From contig CAWFTJ010000008.1 of the NCBI GenBank assembly GCA_963818685.1, forward strand, positions 1 through 64,000: 64,000 nucleotides of DNA, read 5' to 3'. A model generated the notes under the pieces. It saw only the letters and a program-made list of their open reading frames with translations, searched no databases and had not been told where the DNA came from. Both the position numbers and the translations under genes were made by a program. Source of the DNA: CAJCJE01 sp963818685 (lineage in GTDB: Bacteria; Actinomycetota; Actinomycetes; Mycobacteriales; Pseudonocardiaceae). Positions 34,576 through 43,622 of the stretch are shown here, one piece after another; the stretch's first letter is position 1, and each line of letters begins with the position of its first letter.

Positions 34576-36194
34576 GCGGTTGCGGGCTTCCCCGCGATGA
34601 TGAGGCCCATGTTGGTCAGGGAAGTATTGCCGGGGTTCCAGTATTGGCTGTGCACGGCCGCGTTCCAGCCGAGTTCGTACCACGGCCCGGCGTCACCCGG
34701 CTTGGAGTTGAACGTCGTGCCGCCGAAGGACAGGCCGGTCGGCGAGGGCCCGTTGACTCCCGCGGCGAGCTGGATCGGGTCGTGCTGGGCAACCGTGGAG
34801 TGGATGTGCTGGCCGACCTGATCGGCCGGGACACCGTCGAGATGCAGCTGTTCGGCGTCGGTGACGCCGACGCCGGGGCTGGCGACGAACACGACATCGT
34901 TGGCGTTGAGGTCGCCGTCCCGTGCGGCGTGTCCGACGACCGTGGTCCCGTAGCTGTGGCCGATCACGGTGTCGTGCGCCGGAGGGCCATCGTGGGAAGC
35001 GCGCAGGCCGTCCTGGAACCGGTCCAGGTCCTGTTTCGCGCCGTCGGCGTAGGAGTTCTCGGCGGCTTGCGGGAAGATGTCCTGCGGCGCGTTATAGCCC
35101 ACCCAGGCGATCACCGAGGTCGAGGGTGAGCCAGCGATTTGGCTGCCTGCACCATGTTGTCCGACCATCCCATGAATCCGTTCACGGTGCCAAGCCGAGC
35201 CCCAGTGCCCGGCACGAACGTGGCGACGTTGGTGGCGGTGTCGGGATTGCCCATGGCGACGATCGCGCGGCCGTTGCCCGGACGTGCCGAAGCCGAGCAG
35301 GAACGCCGGTTGTTCTCCCGGCGTGGCGTGGTACAGGCGTTGTTCGAGGGCACCGATGCCACCCAGCTGTTCGTTGATCGAGTTGAGTTGAGCCTGTTGT
35401 GCGTCGGTGAGGTTCGGGCCAAGTGCCTTGAGCCGTTCCTGTTCGGCCTGCAGGTCGCCTTTCTGCTGGGCCATCACGGCTCGGTTCGCGCGATCACGGA
35501 TCGTGCTGGGCAGGCCGTCGAGCTGGCCGAGCTGTGCGCCATGGGTGAACAGCAGCGACTCCTGCTGCAGCGGGCTGAGCGCGTCCCACCATTTCCGGAC
35601 ATCGGCGGGCGAGGTTCCCGGTGCCGGGATCGCGGTCGCCGACACCGTCGTCAGGGTCGAGTCACCCGCTGACGGAGTGAATCCAGTGGCTTGGGCGGTT
35701 AGACCTTGAAGTGCTGCTTTGGCTTGTGCGTCGGCGGCGCGCGCCTGGTTCAGCAGGTCTGCGATATCGTCCTGGCAGGCGATCGCAGCGTCTGGGCCCA
35801 TGTCTTGTTGACCTGGCGCGATTGGTGCGTGCTGCCCGATGGTCGGATCGTAGGTGACGGTGCCGTCGGGGTGTACCTGACAGCCGATGGACTGTGCCGC
35901 GGCGACAATCTTCTCCAGTTGCTCCCGCAACTGATCGATCCGGCCTGCCAGGCCGGTCAGCACGGGCGGGATCTTGCCAACCGTCTCGGCCATGTTCGCG
36001 AACTGTTGCCGGTGGGTTCCGAATTCGGCCTTCGCGGCGTCGGCGGCGTCACCGATCCAGGAGTCGAGGCCGGTCACCGCGATCTGCAGGTCGTTGCCGT
36101 GATTGGCCAGTGCGCCTGCCAGGCCCTGCCACTTGGCGGCATCCTTCCGGAACACCGAGGTGTCGCAGGTATCGAGATCCTCGTAGTTGAGCAT
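34572..36194 (-). CDS. WXG-type coil fused to DUF1023 alpha/beta hydrolase
   Basis: 540 residues. The first 110 form a helical WXG100-like region (DSWIGDAADAAKAEFGTHRQ). The C-terminal part is a DUF1023 alpha/beta hydrolase with nucleophile Ser in TVIGHSYGTTVVGHA and a late Asp/His region (VAQHDPIQLAAG, HSQYW). Such proteins are common beside type VII secretion substrates. Between about 35130 and 35290 the frame shifts out and back: residues reading RDRRHGQSRHRHQRRHVR are nonsense, while another frame gives AMGNPDTATNVATFVPGTGA and VNGFMGWSDNMVQAAKS, the normal beta strands of the domain. Two compensating indels thus spoil about 45 residues of the hydrolase core. Confidence 0.78.
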   Translation of the reverse strand: MLNYEDLDTCDTSVFRKDAAKWQGLAGALANHGNDLQIAVTGLDSWIGDAADAAKAEFGTHRQQFANMAETVGKIPPVLTGLAGRIDQLREQLEKIVAAAQSIGCQVHPDGTVTYDPTIGQHAPIAPGQQDMGPDAAIACQDDIADLLNQARAADAQAKAALQGLTAQATGFTPSAGDSTLTTVSATAIPAPGTSPADVRKWWDALSPLQQESLLFTHGAQLGQLDGLPSTIRDRANRAVMAQQKGDLQAEQERLKALGPNLTDAQQAQLNSINEQLGGIGALEQRLYHATPGEQPAFLLGFGTSGQRPRDRRHGQSRHRHQRRHVRAGHWGSAWHRERIHGMVGQHGAGSQIAGSPSTSVIAWVGYNAPQDIFPQAAENSYADGAKQDLDRFQDGLRASHDGPPAHDTVIGHSYGTTVVGHAARDGDLNANDVVFVASPGVGVTDAEQLHLDGVPADQVGQHIHSTVAQHDPIQLAAGVNGPSPTGLSFGGTTFNSKPGDAGPWYELGWNAAVHSQYWNPGNTSLTNMGLIIAGKPATA

Positions 36195-36212
36195 GCGTCC
36201 CCCTGAGCGCCG

Positions 36213-36512
36213 TCAATGACCGAACCGCTGAACGATCCCCTGCTCGGTCGCGACGTAGGCGTCAGCGTTGAGATTGAGCTTGTCGGCGGCGACGGCCAGC
36301 TTCGCGCCGATCACCTCCACGGCCTGCTGCCAGCTCTGTTCACACGAACGCGCCTCGGACATCGTGTCGAAGCCGGCGGCTTCGCCGGACCGGACACTCT
36401 GCTGGCCATCGAACTCGTCCACATCGCGCGCGGCAGCGTCCGCCATGGCTTCGACCTTCGTGCTCACTGCACGCAGGTCGGACGCGGTGACTGCAAGCTC
36501 TCCCTGCGTCAT
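36213..36512 (-). CDS. EspC-like type VII secretion substrate
   Basis: 99 residues, all helical, resembling the EspC family (TASDLRAVSTKVEAMADAAARD, then SWQQAVEVIGAKLAVAADKLNLNADAY). These are small paired substrates of ESX systems and lack signal peptides. It is first in a three-gene operon with the DUF1023 hydrolase 18 bases downstream and the lipoprotein. No ESX core genes (EccC, EccD) are in the window. Confidence 0.7.
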   Translation of the reverse strand: MTQGELAVTASDLRAVSTKVEAMADAAARDVDEFDGQQSVRSGEAAGFDTMSEARSCEQSWQQAVEVIGAKLAVAADKLNLNADAYVATEQGIVQRFGH

Positions 36513-36714
36513 CTCACCCCCGGCAACGAGGCATCACTGTCCGTGATTGCGTCGCTGGAGTCTAACAACGGACCGCCGTCGCGCATCAACCTCGCCGATC
36601 CCGCGGTGCGCGCAGCACACCTTCGCGCTGGGCCTGCGCGGCAGCTACGGCAGGGTCGCCATCGCCAGTGGAGCGCGCGTCGATTGGCCAGCGAGCTGAT
36701 GCCTCCCGGCTCGG

Positions 36715-37947
36715 CTACCAGGTCAGGGGTAGGCGCTTCGGTCCACGGAGGTTGGCGCCGGTTCGCCACTCGATCTCGTCGGGGGCGACGCCGAGTCGCA
36801 GGTTCGGGAACTCGCGGAGCAGCCCGCCGACGGCTTCCTGGAGCTCCATGCGGGCCAGTCGGGCACCGAGACAGTGGTGCGGTCCGAACCCGAAAGCGAG
36901 GTGGTGGTTCTCGGCGCGGTCGAGCAGGAGCTCATCCGGGGTCGGGAAGATTTCGGGGTCACGGTTGGCCATCTGCAGCGAGGCGAAGACCGTCTCGCCA
37001 GCACGTACGGTGGTGCCGGACAGTTCGACGTCTTCAAGCGCGACTCTCGGCAGCCCCTCCGTCGCGCCGAGCATCGTGAAGCGCAGCAGTTCCTCAATCG
37101 CCCGTGTGAGGGTCGCCGCCGCGCCGTTTTCCGGGCTGCTCTCGGTGAGGATCGAGCGGCGCAGCTCCTCGCCGTGGTCGGGCCGGGTCAACAGCAGGTA
37201 GGCGATGTCGCTGATCTGGTTCATCGTCGTCTCGTGCCCGGCGATGAGGATGGTGAGCGCGATCAGGATCAGCTCGTTCTCGGTGAGGTGCTCGCCCTCG
37301 TCACGGGCCGCGACGAGCACGCCGAGCAGGTCGTTGGAGGGGGTGGCCCGGCGGCTGGCCACGAGCCCGGCCATGTAGGTGATGAGTTCGGCGCGGGCAG
37401 CGGCCCGCTGCTCAGGGGTGAACACCGTCGTGGAGAGCAGCGCTTCGGCGCCACGGCGAAAGATCGGCTGGTCCTGCGTGGGCACGCCGAGCATCTCGCA
37501 AATGATCATGACCGGCAGCGGCATCGAGAGGTGTTGCACGAGATCGGCGCCCGGGCCCGCGGCGCGCAGCCCGGCCAGCAGTTCGGCGGTGAGCGCGGCG
37601 ACTCGCGGTCGCAGTTCGGCGATGCGACGAGCGGTGAACGCCGTGGCGACGAGCCTACGCAGGCGCGTGTGTGCTGGCGGGTCCATATTGAAGATCGACG
37701 ATGATTCCCCGTCGATGTCGGGGCGCAGCCGAGGCACGTCCGCGCCCACCGTCGCCCTGCGGCTGAAGCGGGGGTCGGAGTACACGGTCTTCACGTCGGC
37801 GTAGCGGGTGGCGAGCCACGCCTCGCCGCCGTAGGGCAGTGCGATGCGGGAGAGCGGCTCCTCGCGTGCGAGCCGCGCGAGGACCGGGTTCACCTCCAGC
37901 GCAACGAGATCGCCGAACGGATAGCTGCGCGCACTGCTGGTCGTCAT
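36715..37947 (-). CDS. cytochrome P450, CYP105/107-like
   Basis: A complete 410-residue P450. I-helix AGHETT is at 236-241, ExxR as EELLR at 285-289, and the haem loop FGFGPHHCLGARLAR has ligand Cys359. The general pattern (SSSIFNMDPPAHTRLRRLV) is of the soluble actinobacterial class used in secondary metabolism and xenobiotic oxidation. It is divergent from a TetR gene with two palindromes between them, so it is probably repressed by that regulator and induced by its ligand. No ferredoxin is adjacent. The substrate is unknown. Confidence 0.92.
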   Translation of the reverse strand: MTTSSARSYPFGDLVALEVNPVLARLAREEPLSRIALPYGGEAWLATRYADVKTVYSDPRFSRRATVGADVPRLRPDIDGESSSIFNMDPPAHTRLRRLVATAFTARRIAELRPRVAALTAELLAGLRAAGPGADLVQHLSMPLPVMIICEMLGVPTQDQPIFRRGAEALLSTTVFTPEQRAAARAELITYMAGLVASRRATPSNDLLGVLVAARDEGEHLTENELILIALTILIAGHETTMNQISDIAYLLLTRPDHGEELRRSILTESSPENGAAATLTRAIEELLRFTMLGATEGLPRVALEDVELSGTTVRAGETVFASLQMANRDPEIFPTPDELLLDRAENHHLAFGFGPHHCLGARLARMELQEAVGGLLREFPNLRLGVAPDEIEWRTGANLRGPKRLPLTW

Positions 37948-37981
37948 GCGTGTCCTCCTGTCGGCAAACGGTTCGACCGCT

Positions 37982-38010
37982 GGATCGAGTCGTTAGCTGG
38001 AACTCGATCC
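37982..38010. promoter_or_regulatory. inverted repeat 1 between P450 and tetR
   Basis: GGATCGAGT (37982-37990) and ACTCGATCC (38002-38010) form a perfect 9-bp inverted repeat with an 11-base centre, 35 bases from the P450 start. It is a candidate operator or a leader hairpin for the P450 transcript. Confidence 0.5.
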
Positions 38011-38014
38011 TTAA

Positions 38015-38033
38015 CATGATACTCAGTGTCATG
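38015..38033. promoter_or_regulatory. 19-bp near-perfect palindrome, probable TetR operator
   Basis: CATGATACTCAGTGTCATG is symmetric at all but one pair around a central C. It lies 25 bases before the tetR start and 68 before the P450 start. Length, symmetry and place fit a TetR-family operator controlling both genes. Confidence 0.6.
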
Positions 38034-38057
38034 ACTGCGTAAGGGTACCATTTCGTC

Positions 38058-38654
38058 ATGAGCTCAAGTCGGGTTGTCGGTGGTGCACGCGGTCGCGCTC
38101 GGCGGGCGATGCACGCCGAGCTGGCCGCAGTGGCCATGGCGCTGTTCCTCGAACACGGTTTCGAGGAGACGACGGTGGACGACATCTGCGCGGCCGCCGA
38201 GATCTCCCGCAGCACGTTCTTCCGGTACTTTCCGTCGAAGGAAGACGCCCTGTTCGGCCAGCTCGCGGATACCGGTGACACGCTGGCCGAGGCACTCACC
38301 GCGCGGCCGTCCGACGAACAGCTGTGGACCGCGATGCGGCGTGCGCTTGACCCGCTCGTCGCCCAGATCGAGGCCGCCGGCGCGAGCGCCCGGCGCCTCG
38401 CCCGGCTGATCGGCGGCCAGCCCGCGTTGGTCGCCCGCCATCGCGAGAAGCACGCACGGTGGCAGGAGTTGCTACGGCCGGAGGTGGCGCGCCGCCTCGG
38501 GACCGACCCGGGCGACCGATCCGATCCCCGCGCCGACGCCGTGATCGGCACCGCGCTGAGCTGCTTCGAGGCGGCGCAGACCGCCTGGGCCCTGAGCGAT
38601 CAGCCGCCGCCGCTCGCGGCGCTCGTGGACAGCGCCATGGGCGTGATCGGATAG
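38058..38654 (+). CDS. TetR-family transcriptional regulator
   Basis: 198 residues. The N-terminal helix-turn-helix spans about 20-65 (AMALFLEHGFEETTVDDICA, then ISRSTFFRYFPSKEDALFG). The C-terminal ligand-binding part is helical (SCFEAAQTAWALSDQ) and includes an MftR-like pattern. It is divergently oriented to the P450, with a strong palindrome in between; it most likely represses the P450 and itself until a ligand binds. The upstream ribosome site is weak (AAGG). Confidence 0.88.
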   Translation: MSSSRVVGGARGRARRAMHAELAAVAMALFLEHGFEETTVDDICAAAEISRSTFFRYFPSKEDALFGQLADTGDTLAEALTARPSDEQLWTAMRRALDPLVAQIEAAGASARRLARLIGGQPALVARHREKHARWQELLRPEVARRLGTDPGDRSDPRADAVIGTALSCFEAAQTAWALSDQPPPLAALVDSAMGVIG

Positions 38655-38775
38655 CCTCAAGTCCGCGGCCGACCAACCCCGAGGCGGCGATCACCCTGTG
38701 GTTCTCTGTGCTGTAGGCGGGGAGATCGCCGGAGACTGCCGCCGTGACGACCCCATGCTCGGGGAGGGCAGACAC

Positions 38776-39474
38776 GTGTGCGCGTTCGTGCTGGTCGCCG
38801 AAGACGACGCGAAACAGGCCGAACTCGTCCGGCGGTACCTCAGGCACGAGGACCATTCCGTGCTCGTGGTCTCCGACGGGCGCGCCACGATCGACCAGGT
38901 CCGCAGCCGCCGCCCGGACCTCCTGATCCTCGACGTGCTGATGCCGGAACTGGACGGCCTTGACGTGCTTCGCACGCTGCGGCGCGACTACGACGTGCCG
39001 GTCCTGATGGTGACGGCCCGGTCGACCGCCGAGGACAAGCTCGCCGGGTTCGACCTCGGCGCCGACGACTACCTCACCAAACCGTACGACCCCAGGGAGC
39101 TGATGGCGCGCGTGCGCTCGCTGCTGCGACGGGTCCGGCCGACCGCGGGGGCCGTCGTGCTGCCGCTGCGGGTCGGGGCGCTGTCGCTGGACCAGGTCCG
39201 CCACGAGGTCCGGCTGGAGGGTCGCCGCGTCGAGTGCACCCCGGCCGAGTTCCGCATCCTGGAAGCGCTGATGTCCAGTCCTGGACGTGTGTTCAGCCGT
39301 CGCCAGCTACTCGACCGGGCCCATGGCCCGGACAGCTTCGTCACCGAGCGCACCGCGGACGCCCACGTGAAGAACCTGCGCCGCAAGATCGAGGCGGACC
39401 CCCGCAACCCGGTGCGCCTCCAGACGGTCTACGGGGTGGGCTACAAGATGACCGAGGGTGCCCCCGATGCCTAG
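38776..39474 (+). CDS. OmpR-family response regulator
   Basis: 232 residues. The receiver domain has acidic pair EDD, phospho-acceptor Asp in LLILDVLMPELDG and Lys in DYLTKPYDPRELM. It is followed by a winged-helix DNA-binding domain (ECTPAEFRILEALMSSPGRV ... TADAHVKNLRRKIE). GTG 38776 with a GGGGAGGGC leader is preferred; an in-frame ATG at 38755 would add seven residues. The stop overlaps the histidine kinase start by 8 bases. It probably controls the downstream lipoprotein and ABC exporter genes. Confidence 0.88.
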   Translation: MCAFVLVAEDDAKQAELVRRYLRHEDHSVLVVSDGRATIDQVRSRRPDLLILDVLMPELDGLDVLRTLRRDYDVPVLMVTARSTAEDKLAGFDLGADDYLTKPYDPRELMARVRSLLRRVRPTAGAVVLPLRVGALSLDQVRHEVRLEGRRVECTPAEFRILEALMSSPGRVFSRRQLLDRAHGPDSFVTERTADAHVKNLRRKIEADPRNPVRLQTVYGVGYKMTEGAPDA

Positions 39475-41242
39475 TCGCGGTCTGCGGGCCCGCCTGCTGG
39501 CCGGAACGATCGTGGTCGCGGCCGGAGCGGTCGCGGCAACCGCCTGGCTGTCCGTGCAGGGCGCCACCACATCCATCGCGCAGCAGGAGGACACCGTCCG
39601 CCGCGCCTATCCCCTGGCGTACGAGGGGGTGATCGACTACGCGGCGACCCACACCGACTGGTCCTCGGTCGGGCCGGCGCTGGCCGACCTGGCACAGCAG
39701 TCGGGGGTGCGGATCGTGATCACCCCGGTCGGTGGGCGGCCGATCGAGAGTTCGCCCTCGGCGTCCGGGGATCCGGGGGCCGTGGAGCCGTCGGTGGCCG
39801 TCGATCCGCTGACCGTCGACAATGCGCTGGCCTCGACCCGGTTCCCCGACGGCATCGACCCGCGGGTGGTCGGCCCCTTCCTGCTGACCACGCCGGAGCA
39901 CGCCGACCTGGAGTCGCTCGTCGAGAGCGCCGTGGCGTGCCTGGAGCGGTACCGGATCGGCGCGGACATCGCCGAGGTGGACAGCGGACGCCCCTACCTG
40001 CGCGTCCCGCAGGGCCGCGCGCCGCCGGCCTGCCAAGCCGTCCTGAAGGCGGGCAACGGGCTCGTCGGTTTCGAGGACTCGCCCTCGGTCACGCCGACCG
40101 CGACGGAGCAGGCGGCGCTCACGCAGTTGGCGGTGTCGGTGAAGACCTGCGTCGACCGGCATGACGCGGTGCGACTCGCACTGAGCGGCACCGGCGAGGT
40201 CACCGTCGGGCCGACGGCCGACCCGAGGCAGCGGACCTGCCTCGTCGACGCGCGACGGCAACTGCTGCGGCCCTACGTCGCGCCCGCCGCGTTCCTGAAG
40301 GTCACGCCACTCGGCCAGGGCACCCAGGAAGCGAGCGTCGGCCTGTCGTCAGCGGGCGCGCTGCGGATCGCCGGCGTCGCGGCGATCGTCGCCGCGCTCA
40401 CGGTGGGGGTGGCGATGCTGCTGGCGAACCGGGTGACCCGGCCGGTCCAGGCGCTCACCGAGGCGACCCGGCGCATGCGGGCCGGGGACGGCACGGCCAG
40501 AGCGGGAACGACCGCCCGCTGGGAGATCGCCGAGCTGACGGCGGCGTTCAACGAGATGGCCGAGCACCTCGCCAGAACCGACCGGCAGCGCAAGGCACTG
40601 GTCAGCGACATCTCCCACGAACTGCGGACCCCGCTGGGCACGATCCGGGGCTGGCTGGTCGCGGCGCACGACGGCGTTGCCGATCTCGATCGCGACCTGG
40701 TGTCGTCGTTGCTGGAGGAGACCCTGCTGCTCCAGCACCTCGTCGACGACCTGGGGGACCTCGCCCTCGCCGACGCCGGGCAGCTCCGGCTGGACCCGGT
40801 GGAGCTGAACCTGGGCGAGTTGCTGCGGCACGTGGCCGCAGCGGGCGGTGGACGCGCGACCGTCGAAGCACCACCGGACCTGTTCCTGGTGGCGGACCCG
40901 ATGCGGCTGCGGCAGGCCGTCGGGAACCTCCTGGCCAACGCCGAGCGCCACACCCCGCCCGGCGGTCGGATCACCCTGTCCGCCCGTCCGTCCGGTTCCG
41001 TCGTCATCGTGGACGTGACCGACACCGGCCCCGGAATTCCCGCGGCGGACCTTCCCCACGTGTTCGACCGTTTCTGGCGGGCGGACAAGTCCCGCAACCG
41101 CCGCACGGGCGGCAGCGGACTGGGACTGGCGATCGTGCGGCAACTCGTCGAAGCGCACGGCGGCGAGGCCCAGGTGACCAGCACGCCGGGCGCGGGCAGC
41201 ACCTTCACCCTGCGGCTCCCGGTGACGAAGGAACCGTCATAG
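39467..41242 (+). CDS. sensor histidine kinase (HAMP-containing)
   Basis: 591 residues. It has an N-terminal membrane helix, a large extracytoplasmic sensor of about 260 residues with paired cysteines, a second helix, HAMP (NRVTRPVQALTEATRRMRAGD), then H box SDISHELRTPLG, N box NLLANAERHTPPGG, and G boxes DTGPGI and GGSGLGLAI. The large sensor suggests detection of an envelope stress or antibiotic. ATG 39467 has a GAGGG box and overlaps the response regulator stop. It forms a two-component system with it. Confidence 0.9.
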   Translation: MPSRGLRARLLAGTIVVAAGAVAATAWLSVQGATTSIAQQEDTVRRAYPLAYEGVIDYAATHTDWSSVGPALADLAQQSGVRIVITPVGGRPIESSPSASGDPGAVEPSVAVDPLTVDNALASTRFPDGIDPRVVGPFLLTTPEHADLESLVESAVACLERYRIGADIAEVDSGRPYLRVPQGRAPPACQAVLKAGNGLVGFEDSPSVTPTATEQAALTQLAVSVKTCVDRHDAVRLALSGTGEVTVGPTADPRQRTCLVDARRQLLRPYVAPAAFLKVTPLGQGTQEASVGLSSAGALRIAGVAAIVAALTVGVAMLLANRVTRPVQALTEATRRMRAGDGTARAGTTARWEIAELTAAFNEMAEHLARTDRQRKALVSDISHELRTPLGTIRGWLVAAHDGVADLDRDLVSSLLEETLLLQHLVDDLGDLALADAGQLRLDPVELNLGELLRHVAAAGGGRATVEAPPDLFLVADPMRLRQAVGNLLANAERHTPPGGRITLSARPSGSVVIVDVTDTGPGIPAADLPHVFDRFWRADKSRNRRTGGSGLGLAIVRQLVEAHGGEAQVTSTPGAGSTFTLRLPVTKEPS

Positions 41243-41285
41243 CCTTCGCACGGCTTCTTCACAATGACGCGGCAGGCTCGTCGCC

Positions 41286-41849
41286 GTGATGCCTCAAACC
41301 CGCGCCGTCGTCGCCGGTGTCCTGGCCGCGTCCGCGTTGGCCCTCACCGCGTGCACGTCCTCCCCCGGCCCCCAGGCCCAGGTTCCCACGCTGCCCAACT
41401 CCGGCTCGGCGACCCGGACCAGCGCCGTGGGAACATCGGCAGACGCCGACGCGGGGCGACCGCGCGAACGCCTCGACATGACCAACGACGAGATCACGGC
41501 ACTGTACGAGGCGTACAACCAGTGCATGGCCACGAACGGCTGGGACAAGCGCACCAATGGCGCGGACCAGGCCGCCGAGACGAAGGCCGAGACGGCGTGC
41601 CAGTCGAAGGACCCGCTGCCGCCGTGGGAACTCGACGCGAACAATCCCCAGGCCGCCGACTTCGTCCACGCCGTCGTGCAGTGCCTGCGCGCCAAGGGGG
41701 TCCGGTACGTCTCGGAGGAACCACCCGAGGGCGGCCGTTACGTGTTCTCCTTCGGCGGCCCCAACAACGACCCCGCCTCGATCAACAAGGGCATGCAGTA
41801 CACGCCGGACTGCGAGAAGCAGGTCGCCGCCCAGGGAATCGGCCACTGA
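41286..41849 (+). CDS. lipoprotein of the two-component/ABC operon
   Basis: 187 residues (GTG 41286 or the adjacent ATG 41289). The signal and lipobox ALALTAC are followed by a Ser/Thr/Pro linker. The mature domain has four cysteines (NQCMATNGW, TACQSKD, VQCLRAKGV, TPDCEKQ) that could form two disulfides. It resembles small lipoproteins often found with this kind of actinobacterial ABC exporter; no function is known to me. It ends 1 base before the adaptor gene and is surely cotranscribed with it. Confidence 0.75.
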   Translation: MMPQTRAVVAGVLAASALALTACTSSPGPQAQVPTLPNSGSATRTSAVGTSADADAGRPRERLDMTNDEITALYEAYNQCMATNGWDKRTNGADQAAETKAETACQSKDPLPPWELDANNPQAADFVHAVVQCLRAKGVRYVSEEPPEGGRYVFSFGGPNNDPASINKGMQYTPDCEKQVAAQGIGH

Positions 41850-41850
41850 G

Positions 41851-42927
41851 ATGCGGAAATGGCTCCTGGCCGGGCTCGGCGCCGTAGTCGTGCTGGCCGT
41901 CGCCGGGACCGTGGCCTACACGCTGCTGTTCCGGCCCGCGTCCCCACCCGCGGCGCAGCCCGCGCCGCCACAGACGGCCACCATCGTGCGCACCGATCTG
42001 TCCACATCGGTCACGCTCAACGGCAGTCTCGGTTACGGCACGGCCCAGACCTTCACCGGCCGCAAGAGCGGCACGGTCACCTGGCTACCCGCCGTGGGCA
42101 CGGTGGTGGAGCGGGGCCAGCGGCTCTACTCGGTCGACGCGAAACCCGTGGTGCTGTTCCTCGGCGACACCCCGCTCTACCGCACGATAGACGGCACCGC
42201 GACACCCGGCCCGGACATCGCCGAGGTCAACGCGAACCTGCGGGCTCTCGGGTATCGCACGGCACCGAAGGGTGCGGGCTACACCACCGGCACGGCGGAC
42301 GCGCTCAGGCGGTGGCAGCACAGCGACGGGCTCGACGAGACCGGCACGCTGGCCGTCGGCGACGTCGCCGTGCTCCCCGCGGCTGTCCGCGTCGACTCGC
42401 TCAAGGCCCAACTCGGTGCCCAGGCCACGACCGACCTGCTGGGCCTGACGTCGACCACGAAACTCGTCACGGCGACCGTCGACCCGACGCAGGTGGACAC
42501 GAGCCTGCTCACTCCCGGCCGGGCGGTCGCACTGTCCCTGCCGGGCGGCGGACAGGCCACCGGAACCATCGCCACGCTGAACTCGTCCGGCACGCAGGGT
42601 CAGCCGGATTCGTCGGCCTCTACAGGTACCGGACAGGCCGGGCAGGCCGGGCAGACGGTGACCGTCACCATCGGCGACCAGTCCGCGGTGTCCGGAATGG
42701 ACTCCGGGTCCATCGGCGTCACCGTGCCAACGGGTTCCCGCAAAGGTGTCCTCGCCGTGCCGGTCGGTGCGCTGATCGTCGTCCAGGGCGGTGGCTACGC
42801 GGTCCAGGTCGTCACCGGTCAGACCAGCATGCTCGTCGGCGTGCGGACCGGGATGTTCGCCGACGGCCTCGTCGAGGTGTCCGGGCAGGGCATCACCGCG
42901 GGCCGGAAAGTCGTGACCGTGTCATGA
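41851..42927 (+). CDS. membrane adaptor with peptidoglycan-binding domain (HlyD/MacA-like)
   Basis: 358 residues. An N-terminal membrane helix (LLAGLGAVVVLAVAGTVAY) anchors an outer part with a biotinyl/lipoyl-like hairpin (TVVERGQRLYSVDAKPVVL), a PG_binding_1 domain (IAEVNANLRALGYRT ... DALRRWQHSDGLDETG) and beta-barrel strands. In actinobacteria such adaptors pair with MacB-like ATPase/permease exporters. Its stop overlaps the ATPase start (ATGA). Confidence 0.82.
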   Translation: MRKWLLAGLGAVVVLAVAGTVAYTLLFRPASPPAAQPAPPQTATIVRTDLSTSVTLNGSLGYGTAQTFTGRKSGTVTWLPAVGTVVERGQRLYSVDAKPVVLFLGDTPLYRTIDGTATPGPDIAEVNANLRALGYRTAPKGAGYTTGTADALRRWQHSDGLDETGTLAVGDVAVLPAAVRVDSLKAQLGAQATTDLLGLTSTTKLVTATVDPTQVDTSLLTPGRAVALSLPGGGQATGTIATLNSSGTQGQPDSSASTGTGQAGQAGQTVTVTIGDQSAVSGMDSGSIGVTVPTGSRKGVLAVPVGALIVVQGGGYAVQVVTGQTSMLVGVRTGMFADGLVEVSGQGITAGRKVVTVS

Positions 42928-43622
42928 GCACTGTCCTGGAGATCAGCCATGCCACCAGGGAATACTCCGGCGGTGTCCGCGCCCTGGACGACGTCAGCCT
43001 CACCGTCGTCGAGGGCGAACTCCTGGCGATCGTGGGGCCCTCCGGCTCCGGCAAGTCCACCCTGCTCAACCTGATGGGCACCCTCGACCGGCCCTCCAGC
43101 GGCACCGTGGCCGTCCGCGGTCAGGACGTCACCAGCCTCAACGACCGCGAACTGTCGGCGCTGCGCGCCGGGGAGATCGGCTTCGTGTTCCAGCAGTTCC
43201 AGCTCATCGAGGGACTCACCGCCGCCGAGAACGTCGCGACGGGCCTGCTCTACGCGGGCGTCCCCCGGAAGTTCCGGGGTCCACTCGCCGATGCCGCCCT
43301 GGACCGGGTCGGCCTCGCCCACCGCCGTGGCCACAGCCCGCACCAGTTGTCGGGAGGCGAGAAGCAGCGGGTCGCGATCGCCCGCGCCCTGGTCAACGAC
43401 CCGGCGCTGGTGCTGGCCGACGAACCGACCGGCGCGCTCGACACCACCACCGGCCGGCATGTCCTGGACCTGTTACGCGGCCTCAACGAGACGGGCACGA
43501 CCATCGCCGTGATCACGCACGACCGGGAGATCGCCGCCACCCTGCCACGGCGCGTGGAGATCCTCGACGGCCGGATCAGATCCGACCAGTCCGCCGCTGC
43601 GGCGCGGGGGGTGCTCCCGTGA
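42924..43622 (+). CDS. ABC transporter ATPase, MacB/LolD-like
   Basis: 232 residues with a full set of motifs: Walker A GPSGSGKST, Q-loop FVFQQFQLIEG, signature LSGGEKQR, Walker B ALVLADEPTGALD and H-loop ITHD. It belongs to the class that powers FtsX-type mechanotransmission permeases rather than true pumps through the membrane. Overlaps with both neighbours (ATGA, GTGA) show one translational unit. Confidence 0.92.
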   Translation: MSTVLEISHATREYSGGVRALDDVSLTVVEGELLAIVGPSGSGKSTLLNLMGTLDRPSSGTVAVRGQDVTSLNDRELSALRAGEIGFVFQQFQLIEGLTAAENVATGLLYAGVPRKFRGPLADAALDRVGLAHRRGHSPHQLSGGEKQRVAIARALVNDPALVLADEPTGALDTTTGRHVLDLLRGLNETGTTIAVITHDREIAATLPRRVEILDGRIRSDQSAAAARGVLP

